NCBI GenBank assembly: GCA_029582265.1
Contig: CM055834.1
Span: 1,922,001 to 1,986,000 of the forward strand
Direction of reading: 5' to 3'
Source of the DNA: Zoroaster sp. YZ-2022
Lineage: Eukaryota; Echinodermata; Asteroidea; Forcipulatida; Zoroasteridae
Length of the DNA stretch: 64,000 nucleotides
The notes beneath the pieces were generated by a model that saw only the letters and a program-made list of their open reading frames with translations, had not been told where the DNA came from and searched no databases. The number at the start of each line of letters is the position of its first letter. Positions within the stretch are counted from its first letter, which is position 1. Positions 22,201-34,200 of this stretch are shown piece after piece. Position numbers and translations under genes: made by a program.

Positions 22201-25200
22201 GTCTTTCAGGGTCTAAGCGGGGAGAGAATGACAAAATGACTCCAATTTGGCCGCGTAAACTGTCCAATTGTTGATATAGGACAAAACTAATCCCATCAAA
22301 AAATTGGTTTGCGAACTCTTCCGTATCTGTACGAGTGAACATGGGGAGGGGAGTGGAACACAGTGAGGTAGTTAAGAGACGGGAGGGGTCCCACCATGTC
22401 GTGATGCCTCTTGCTCTATCACACATTAATTAGACACCGGTACGACTGACTTTTTACATACTGCGGCCGTATGTGTCAGATACCCTGTATGCAAAAACGA
22501 TTAAAAGTGTTGATTCTCATTACATAACAAAGGATCGAGCAAGACTATTTCCCTTTCCAGCCTGGGTTTGGTTTACATGGATTTGTACGGAAGATAAACA
22601 ACATGGTTGCACCGTGATTAAAAAGTGTATGTACCTTAACAGCGACCATTGTGGTGTCGCCCTCCCCCGTCAGGTTCTCGCATATTCCTAAGCATACGAC
22701 GCCAAATGCTCCCTCACCCAGTTCGCCTACAAAGCGCATCTGGTCCCGGCTGATGTGCTGGATTGCTGTAAAAGGAAATACAACTTTGTGTTTGTAGACT
22801 TGTGGGAATAATAATATACCCATGTATTAATAAATAGATGGCAGTGAATTTTCTGAATGTTTTAGCATTCTACAGTCTTTGTGAAATTGGTATCAAACAG
22901 CACGACCACAGCAAAAACGGGAGTGTTAAAATTAACACCACACGTGTTGTCAACTTCATTCTTCCTTCTCGCCCAATATAACGAACACAACTCTGGTGTA
23001 GTTTTCAACACTCCAGTGTTTGCAGGACGGAGAAGCCTAATGGGGTGGTTTTATGAAACAAAGGATATTACTAACATTATATTCCAAAGACAACTTTGAT
23101 TCCTATAATGCCCAGTAGATTTAACAATAGACAATACATTTCACTGGTATCCGAACAACAGCTAGCAAATAAAATATATAGTCCCTAATTATTTTATACA
23201 ATGAAACTACAAGCGACTGCACTTTTGGGGAAAAATAATAACCCATGTTTAAGTTGCTAATTCAGACATCATCATAGCTATTCACTGCAGTACCCTAATA
23301 TAATGGTCTTGATAACCCAATAAAGTCACTTCAGGAATTTTTGATAATCACGCTATAAACACTATTATAACTGACTTGTCATTTTCCTATACATAGAAAC
23401 AAATAAAAATGTCGCATGTGTCTTACCGGTGCCGTTTCTTGGAAGGTAGTTAGGGTTGGGGATCATGCTGACCATCTCGTTCTTGTCACTCCGTCCGTTT
23501 TCCATGAAGCTCATCACGCTGAACGGCGCTGCCGTGCCGTCCTGGTTGATCCCACGATAAAGGTGCCGGCTCTTGCGGAATTTGTAGAACACAGCGCCGG
23601 TCACCAATATACCCACGATTATAACTACTAATACAATTGTCACTTTCTGTCGGTTGTTAAATATAATGAAGAGATGTTGAGAACTAAACTGATTTCAACC
23701 TCAATTAATAAATAGCTACTAAGGCTAAAAAAGTCTCCGGTTTCTGGTTTGTCGGTCGGCTTCAAAATCGGTGCGGTGACGCGTTTTTACAATTTTTTTG
23801 GTAATACGTGTATACGTGGGGATCAAATTTCCTCTATACAAAGTATGGTGGCTAAGCGAGGCCTCACAAATCGGGCAAACGTTCATACCCCTATGTGAAA
23901 AAGTCGTTTAAAACACAGCACAGCAGAATTCCAATCGATCCAGCAATTTTGGCTGCAATTGGACATCGTTTCATAGCACACAAAAAAATTAAAATTAAAA
24001 ATGCTGATGTGCGGGTCTGAGGCAACACGCGCGGAGACCACAAACCAGAGACTTTTAATATTGGGGACCTAATAGGGCTATTGCGCCACAGAATTACCGG
24101 TATGCGGATGTGATTTAGCAATGAAGGTACACCAAGAAAGGTATCCAGTTTTCATGAAATAAAGCTGGTACAATAAGAAATATACTTTGCTCTGGTGATT
24201 ATTTCAGCAATGGAAATGTTTGGAAAATGTTGCTTTTGTAATTAGTTCAAAGGTGAGGAAGGCTTGGACACCTTGCGTCTAAATCTATAAGGCCAAAAAG
24301 GGGGCTCCGGTTTCTTTTTCTTTGTTGTTGTTGTTGTTGTTGTTGCTATAAAACGATGTCCAATTGCAGCCAAATTTGCTGGATCGATTGGAATTGTGTC
24401 GCGCTGTGTTTTAAACGACTTTTTTTCACATTGGGGTATAAACGTTTACCCAATTTGTGAGGCATCTTTTAGCCACCATACTTTGTATATGGGAAATTTG
24501 GTCCCCGCGTGTACATGTATCAGGTATTTCCCTGTGGCAAAAAAAAAAAAAAAACGCGCGTCACCACACCGATTTTGAAGCCGACCTATGACCAGAAACT
24601 GGAGATTTTTTTTTGGCCTAATAGAAAATGATATCATATATAAACTAGGGGAGGGTGCCGCCCCTCCACCATATTGACTATGCCCCTGATTGTAATCCAT
24701 TAAAGCAACTGTACACTATTGGTAATCTCTGAAAAAAATTACAATCACAATTTGACATAAAATTTGGTGTAAAGTTGATAATGGTATCCAAACATTCCTT
24801 GAAATAATTATGGCTTTTTTAGGAGCTATCGTAATAGTAACATGAGTGAAATAATTTCCAAGATAAATATATGTTATCATGCAGATAGAAATTCTACACT
24901 GGAATGACTACAAACAGCTTGAATGTATTTTCACGTTTGTCTCATTAACAAAATCATTAAATTGATTTGGATATATTCATATATCTTCAAGTATGTATGC
25001 ATCTACAGACATTACCAAAAGTATACATAGACTTCAGAGGAACATTTACATGCAGCCTATTAATTATTGTCCATTCATTTGTAAATACAACGCACTTTGA
25101 GAGTAAGTATCATCACTCTTTGTGTTTCCATTTCAGTAATACCATTAGTAATAGCAGTAGGTTATGCCTTGTGTGCTCTTTCGGAAGGGTATTAAATGAC

Positions 25201-28200
25201 ATTTGGAAAACTATTGAGGGCGCTTTACCCAATGTGTTTACCGTGCACGTGATTCGGCACTCAAAACCCCACGTGTTGCAACGTTGTTCAAACCTTTACT
25301 TTGTTTTTAACAGTATAGGAAATATTTTTAATAGGGCGATCTCTTTGTTTTACTGTAGCATTGTATGCTGATTTGTTTACTTTGTTTGCACTCAGTAATT
25401 AACCAAATTTGCGTACACTATTGATTCAAATGTATCAATGCAGTGTTGGTAATGCTCTATGGCAGATAGACTGGTCCCCTGTCTATCCCCTGTCTATCCC
25501 CTGTCTATCCCCTGTCTATACCCTGTCGTGGCCGAGCGGTCTAGCTTACCGGATTCAAGTTCTGGTGTTAGCAACAGAATGTGGGTTCGAATCACGGCCG
25601 TGACACTTGTGTCCTTGAGCAAGACACTTAATCATAATTGCTTCTCTCCACCCAGGGGTTAAATGGGTACCTGTGAAGGCAGAGTTGGTTTGCTCTATAT
25701 GCGCTAGAAATGGCAGCAATTGAGCTGTATACTCCCCAGGGAGCTGAGATGGTTTCAGGAATGATTTATGAGCCTTATGAGCAGGGATAATAATATAATG
25801 CGCCTTGAGCACCACTTAGTTGGTGGATACGTGCGCTATATAAATCCACACATTATTATTATTATTATCCCCTGTCTATCCCCTGTCTATACCCTGTCTA
25901 TACCCTGTCTATCCCCTGTCTATACACCCATCACAACTTCTAAGTTCCCCCTAATATTTTTTAGAATATCTCAATGAGTATTGCATGAATTTAAAAAATT
26001 CAAAAAGCAAATGACAGAATGACATGTTCTACACAGCTCGTAATGAAATGGTTGAAATTCAATCATGCATGCACAATTGACAGTGATTTGAATGAAAATT
26101 CAGCTGAAAAAAAAGTTGCAGTACAAAGCATTGCTTCAAGGGCATGTTACACATGTAGTTTTCTGTAAGAACTCATGCATCAATAACAATGGTACCCCCA
26201 GAACTCATGCATCAATAACAATGGTACCCCCAGTTCTTTTCAGAACTAATTACTACTCAATTGAGATTCCACATGGTGTCACCGCAATTAGTCTTACTTA
26301 TCATCCTCACCATGCAAAGCTACAAGTTTTAACAATGGTATTGATGGCTGTTTCATAATAAGAAAATAATATTCAAAGAGCAACATGCAACATGCATGTC
26401 CATTGTTTTAGAAGGGTAGAGCAAGAGTTTAATATGGAATTGGTCATCCATTATTCTCCATAACTGAGTTCTTACAGAAAACTACATGTGTAACATGCCC
26501 TTGAAGCAATGCTTTCTCCTGCAACTTTTCTTTCAGTTGAATTGTCATTCAAATCACTGTCAATTGTGCATGCATGATTGAATTTCAACCATTTCATTAC
26601 AAGCTGTGTAGAACATGTCTTTCTGTCATTTGCTTTTTGAATTTTTAAAATTCATGCAATACTTGTTGAGATATTCTAAAAAAATATTAGGGGGAACTTA
26701 GAAGTTGTGATGGGTGTATACTATCAAGGATATACACAGGCTCCAGGCGTGCCACTCAAAGGATTTCGTTAACGCGTTGTTCTGAAGAACTGACGTCACG
26801 CTTGGTAGCTTGCACGCTCTAGCTACCAACCAAGGTCAAAGTTGAGCATCGGGGAAAATATGGCGGCTGCACGGTCAGGATCTGGCGTAATTCACGCGCC
26901 TCTAGCTCAAAGCGTGACGTCAGATCTTCAGGCTATATATGGCAGGGAACTTGCGAGCGGTCATACAATCGCTGTATCCGTGCGACAGCAATATCGCTTA
27001 TAACGCTATACGCGGTTGCACACTGGGGAAATGAAACAGTGATTTTGATAAAACAAGAACATTATTTGTCATTGCTGTTGTGCTGTTTGTTAAAACCCGA
27101 GTAATGGCATAGAACGCCCTCAATAGTTCACTAGGTTCATCATTTCTATCGGAACAACATGAAATACCGAAAATGCAAAACGTTCCGATTCACCTAAAAA
27201 TATATGCAACAAATAAAACATTTTAAGATAAGCACAGAACAACAAACTGCGGTGAAACTCTAAAACACGTGATTTGAACTAACCAATCAGTCACGGAACA
27301 TGCATATGCATACATTGATCAAAGCTTCCTGAAATTATGTAACAAATCCACGAATTTGTAGTTTTCATAAGACCCATGGCAAAGTAAATTAAATTGTTAT
27401 TTCAAAGCCCCTATACACTAAAGGTATTATGATCACAGATTCACATAAAATTGGTATAAAGTTGACGATGGTATCAAACATCTATTGGAATAATGTCTGT
27501 TTCAGGTGCTATCATTTTTTGCTGACCATTTCGTTCTTGTCCGCAGACTTCAGAGGAACATTTACATGCAGCCTATTAATTATTTGTAAATACAACGCAC
27601 TTTGAGAACGAGTACAATGTATCATCACTCTTTGTGTTTTCATTTCAGTAACACAATTAGTAATAGTAGGTTTGCCTTGCGCACTAATAGTATTCTCAAA
27701 AAACATAAATTATCACCGATGAATTGTTGTTTTACAGACTTTAAAATCTGAATATATTTTCACTGTTTACTCGTTAACGGTATAATGAAATAAGCTCAAG
27801 CACACATGATGGTTTTTATACATATGTCTTGATTCTTATAAAGTGTTGATGCGTTTACAGTAAAACACATACAGATGGATCGTAATTGTTTCCTCAGATG
27901 GCATGGTTCCTTGTTGATCTACATATTTGGGGGTATCGATGTAACTATTTATTTTACATTGTCTTTCACTTACCCATACGTACGCGTCCCTTTTCAACCA
28001 CCTCCCTTCAGTTACTATGTACAGACATGTATCCTTTATATATACTGTCTTTCCAAATCTGTTTACAGTCATGGTGACATGCAGTCACAATCTATATTTC
28101 AATACTTTATATTTTGACTGTACTTTTTTACATCAACATATAAGAGAACATAAAAACCAAACTTAACAATAAATATTTGAAAATGGCCTAAAATCACCTA

Positions 28201-31200
28201 TTTACACACACTGAAACCTTGGAAATGATTCAAGCACAAAGCTAGGTCAAATTGAGGTCAGATTATTTACATATTGGTAATGGCAAATTCAGTACTATGG
28301 CGCCGAGCTGTTTATCATAATTTGTATGTCCTCAAATTTGTCTGAAAAACATAGATTTGGGGCCCATACATTTGAGGGATTGTGTAAAAATGGTCCAATG
28401 TCATTACCTGGAGTCCTTGACTTCCAACTGTGAGTATTTCGGTCCTAATTTGTATAAATGATAGTGTGCGTGTACAGCTAACTTGGTGTCAAGTTGCTGA
28501 TGATATCAAACTAAAATTTCTTGAAATATTTATGTATGAGGCACCGTCGTTAACAGTTAATGTTATTTCCTAATTATGTATGTCAACAGTTTGAAAGCGA
28601 CTTGTATCACAACGTATTACAAGATGAAACTTAAACAGATTGATTGCTTAGTGTACGTTTTTCCTGAATTAAAGAGAGTAAAGCATACTAAACAAACAGT
28701 TCCGTCACCATTTCTAATGTTCAATGTACCTTCTTTTAAACTACTTGTGGGACAGCAAGGCTTTTGTTTCGTACTCTTTTGAAATCAACGGTCAAATACA
28801 GAAGAAAATGAGTCATTTTATCTTCTTGTAAAAAATAACTGGCCAAATAAACAATTAATTTCCTTTGTTTTATCACAGTAGTCTCCCAAGCAGCATACTT
28901 ACTGTGATAACGGAGCTGGAATCATCAGAAAGGGGCGGGACAGAGCTGATTGGTATGGTATCGATGACATTATCCTGATCGCGCCCAATATCCAACGTTT
29001 TCACTTTGGGGGCGAAACAAAAATGGAAAACCGTGGCAACGTAAAATGGATAAAACAAAACGAAAAGTCACCGGCAAACTCACGATGAATGTGAATTTTG
29101 AATGGATTAAAATAAAATCACATAACGTTTATGAGCCACAGTGTGCAGAAGCGCCATGTTGTGTGGATGGTGAGGGGTTACCTAACACATGGTTATCATG
29201 CTGGTTACAGTGCAAGTACATGTACACAGCAAGCAATAAACATTTATACACCAACAGTGTATAAAACATGCTAGAAAAAGAAATGGTCGAAGCATGCTTT
29301 GTATTAATAGTCAACCGAAGATAAGAAAATGTTATTTTCATTATGGTTAGTACACGTCACGAAAGAATATAATAAATAAAACCACTCCACTCTCCCTGTG
29401 CTGTCGGTTTACACAATGCAAATATGATTACTATTTATTTATAGGCAAATAACCTCGCGTATAGATGATGAATATTTAGCCCTCAAATCGCTCCATGTCA
29501 ATTATTTACATACACAGACGCCCAGTGATTGGACGAACTGTCTTTTTCTTTCGTGACATGACCAATCGGATACTTACTTGCATAGCCTCATTTCTCTCCT
29601 TCTGCGGTGCTAATGTTTCAATTTTTACGCCCCCATCAGTGGGCTCGCCGCTCGATTTCGGTTTGGCCTTAGGTAAAATGTCCCCTACACCGATGTGAGC
29701 AGCATGAATAATAAGATATAGGCACAAAATAGAATATAGGACAGCACAGAGAGCGCTAACTAATTCAAAATCCCAAAAATATTGTGAAATCTTGTCCTTC
29801 TTTATCATGGAGAAAATGTTTGAGAAGATGAACAATGAAATCTTGTGTTGTAACAAAAACATAAACCATTTTGTTACATAGAAGAACCAAAGTTACTTTT
29901 CGTTTCCACTGTTTTGTTCCATTTCCTGATTAATTTAAAATGGAGGATCAAATTTCACAATTTAACCGAAGAAAGTAAAGTGTAGCCTATTTATTAAGAA
30001 AAGGATAACATTTAGTAACTGAAGGAAGCTGTTAATTAGCCTTCAAAGAAAAGCAGAGCGAAGTCAACCAGGAATAAGTGAACGAGGATGCATTAAATGA
30101 CCATTCACATAAATGCAAATTCAAGGAAAGATAGGAACGAGGTGTTCAAAAGCATTTCAATGGCGCTCTGTTAGTCAAATGACAAATAGTACTCGTAGTA
30201 GGTTATGTTAGGAACTAATGAAAGTAAGCCCTATGCTGTACACAATTTTTTTTTTTAATGATGTCTTGCTAAATTTCAATATAAACTCCTTCGAGTTTGT
30301 AAAGTACCATTGCAGATTGTGTAACTCTTGTTTTTTAACATATTCTTCTCATAGGTAAAACTTGTAGCTTTGCATGGTGAGGATGATAAGTAAGACTAAT
30401 TGCGGTGACACCATGTGGAATCTCAATTGAGTAGTAATTAGTTCTGAATTAGACTGAGGGATCTCCTATATCCTAAGTCAACCACCCTCCATCCCCCTGT
30501 GATTGTCAACAACTGATTCAGTTCAGTGAGCACACACTCCTCTCCCCCAACCCATAGGATCCTAGTCTCAACAGTTCCCGCCTGCGCGCCTCAACGAACT
30601 AATCCTCCAGCATCCATTCATGGGATGATCCTCCAGCAGTCTACTTAAGCAGCAGCATTTTCCAGAGTCCGGCATTCTCCTGAGGACGATCAGAGCATAC
30701 TGATCGAAACGTCGAGTTGTACCACCAGTTCTTTTCAGAACTAATTACTACTCAATTGAGATTCCACATGGTGTCACCGCAATTAGCCTTACTTATATTC
30801 TTCTCATATTGAGTACGTCGTACTTAACCAGACAGTATCATAATTCTGCATGTGAAACCATTTTCTTTGAAATAAAATTGACCTTTGTAAAATACATCCT
30901 CGCTCGTAAACTCATACATTTCTTCATTTAACATAAAGCTAACAAATCATAAGGCCTAAGGATGTATTGCCTTTTTGGAACCAAAAATAGAAATTAAATA
31001 GATGTTATTCAAATAATAAAGTTAGAGTTAGTTGTATACAAAGAGCCAATTTAATTAGTATTTGTATACGAATATAATAAAGTAGGCATCATAGCCTTAG
31101 CAGTGGTGATCTATCCGGAAGAGCCTTAATGCATGACAGCAAGAGGGCGCTTTACCGATAACCTTTTTGGGGCTTTGAGAGCCGAGGATGCCAATGATCA

Positions 31201-34200
31201 CAAAACCATTCTTTAAATTAAGTCTGGCATCATAATTTATAAAGAAAAAACATTGTACAGAACCAGCCGCCACGATGTCATGATGCCATTCACATAAATG
31301 ATACACATTTCTGTTTCAAAAACAGTTTGGCGTCAATTGATGCAATATGTAATGACTTAATGCAATCACAATCACTTTAAATTAAGGATAAAATGTAGTG
31401 CCATAGTTTTTTCTCCGTAAATATTAAAATTGGCCCTTTGTGTTGAATGTTTAACCTTTAATTATTTAAAACATGCATTATACACGGAGCTATTAATTAA
31501 AAAGAAGTCTGTCTCGTGAAGAACTCATTTGACACGCCAGTTTCTCCATTTTATTGTAAGTGACATGTCATGACATTGTTTCAGAGCAGGTCATGCTTTC
31601 TTGTTTTATTTGGTTTACCAAAATTGGTGATCCTGCCCCCACTGGCGTTTTAAATGACTCTTCTCCAATCCATGACTCATACAAATCTAGACACAATATA
31701 TACATCACACCACTGCCACCCAGAAAACTATCATCACCCAGAAAATATAACTGTCTAGAACTCCACCACCACTAGGCACCCACCCACTAGGCACCACCCA
31801 GAACCCAAACGTACACTAATGCAACCCAGCACTCAATAGTATAGGGCCACAAACCACCACCCAATCGTACACTACCAACACCCATCACCCAATCGTACAA
31901 TATTGTCACCCAGCACCCAAACGTACACTACTGCAACCCACCACCAATCGTTTATTACCGCCACCCCGTAACAGATCGTACACTACTCCACCCAGCACCA
32001 ACCGCCACCCAGCACCCAATCGTACACTACTACCACCCAGCACCTGGGATGTTGGCATCACAAAACTACCAGTACAGAGTACAGTGATAAAATAGTATTA
32101 ACACATAGGTTTGATACATACCTGGATGTTTAATGAATTCCATTTCCGCTGTCCTTCTATCCGTACCCAACAAGTTAGTGGCCTCTATGGTGTAGTTAGC
32201 ATTATCAAGGTGGGACACCGTCTTGAAATACAAACAGCCCTCTAAATCATGTTCGGTGTCCTTCGTCGGTTCACTAGCCCACAACTCAAAGAAGCTGTCA
32301 TCCTTATTTTGAGTTTGGTCAGAGATGAAATATTTGCCATTTTTATAAAAGGTAAGATTCGGCTTCGGAACTCCGATCAATTCGAAAGACACACACCAGT
32401 GGAAAAGCTTTTTCAAATCAAGTGACACGATGCGTGGTTTCACTGAGAGGGAGGAACAAAATCAGAATCAGAATCAGAATCACATTTATTTATTGAGTCA
32501 TTGTTTATTTGATAACAAAAGGAAGGTACACGTGGTAATTACCAGATAAAGCTTACTTGGAGCTGCAAATTTGGTATCGATCATTCTGAGAATTTATTCC
32601 GAAAGAACTTTGTTGATAGTTCATTGAAATACAGCCCTCAATTCGTCCCTAATTTGCCATAGTGACCAATCCGACTTTTTTCAATTTTACGTTTTCCCGC
32701 CCATTAGTACATTCAGGTATCTAATCCACATGCATGTATTCCTTATAGTTTTGGAGATAGAGCATGCATTCAAATGACGAATGCTCTAACTGGCTATTTT
32801 TGTAATTTGGCATAGTGACCAATACCGCATTGGTCACTATGCCAACTTAATTCGGGATTGGTCACTATGGCAAATTAGGGACGAATTGGCCAACTGCTAT
32901 CGTTTATTAAAGTTAAATTAGCAAAAATATTCCACAACTGTTTTAACATCATTATTATATCAAAGTTCCGAGTCTGATGGGAACAAATCTGAATTTCACT
33001 ATTTTCTTGTGAACAACACAATATAAAGCTAAAGCTTTAAGATTGGTTGTTTGACATTTAATCTTGATTCAAAGAAAGTAAGCGCAAGCACACTAATATA
33101 GGCTAAGCAGTTTTGGTATCGAAATTTGTGAAAAAAAATTTCAGCAATTGAGTACTAAGTAATGGGCAGTCCAAAATAATCTAAAATTTCAAGGTAGCAC
33201 AGAAAGTAACTTTGGAGCAGGGGTTGCCAGTCGCGTACAACTTAAAACATGTTGATTGTTTTACCTGCAGTACAGGATGCAGGAAAAGTGTGTGTAGGAG
33301 GGTGGACAAATGTTAAAAGGTACTTATTTCGGGGGAGGGGGTCTTGGAAAGTTTTGCTCTGTGTACTACGGTTGAACTTGCTGACATTTTTTGACAGCCT
33401 TATAACGAAATCGCAGAAAGTTATCCCAACCTTGAACCACGAGGTCTAGACTGGTTGACATGGTATCCGCATCGTTGGACGCATGGCAGTACAGTTGCCC
33501 CGTGTCCCGTCCTGTCAGGTTGTAAACGTTAATGGTTTTGCCTCCGTCCGGTCCGTCGGTCACCGTGAAGTTCCGGCTGTGCCTTTGCAGCAGCCTGGTG
33601 TCCCACAAGATACTCGGGGTAGGGTGACCCGTCGCTCTACATGACGCTTCGAATGAACCTGTGTTGTTGAAGAGCAACTTCACTGGATTTACCTCAATGG
33701 AAAGTAAGTCTGATGGTAAAATGATGTGAGAACAAATCGTTATAGACAGATACATATATGAATAAAAAGCACAACTTGAAAATATAATAATAATAATAAT
33801 AATAATTGAAATTTATATTGCGCCCTTTCCATGTGGATGATCAAGGGCGCATTACAGAATTAGCATATACCGTATATAATTAAATTACTAGAATTAATGA
33901 TATTTAAAAATCTAATTAAGTTAAAGTACTGCTAAAAAAAATAAAAAAATAAATAAAAACTAATTAAACTAAAATACTGCTAAAAACCTGACATGTAAAT
34001 TAAAATACGACTAAGTTAAAAACATTATAAGAAACTATCTTAAAAATGATCATTGATCGGATATTGTTTTGTTTTGTTTTATTTAACAATTCTCGTCAAA
34101 CTATTTAAACTTATTTAAATTTCACTTATAATACCACTTAGTTGATGGTACATATACCTTGTAACCGTTTCTGGTGTTTTCCGTTCTTTATTTCCCCTAA

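Noticed and set aside
25527..25620. tRNA-Leu/Ser-like gene (box A TGGCCGAGCGG, box B GGTTCGAATC)
   Set aside because: The same head occurs in several copies fused to a SINE body and (ATT)n tail, and the cloverleaf is not clean. Treated as SINE promoter.
28903..29684. Both linker exons used together in one Trk transcript
   Set aside because: Exon 29578-29684 ends in phase 0 and exon 28903-29003 begins in phase 1, so joining them at the strong splice sites shifts the frame.
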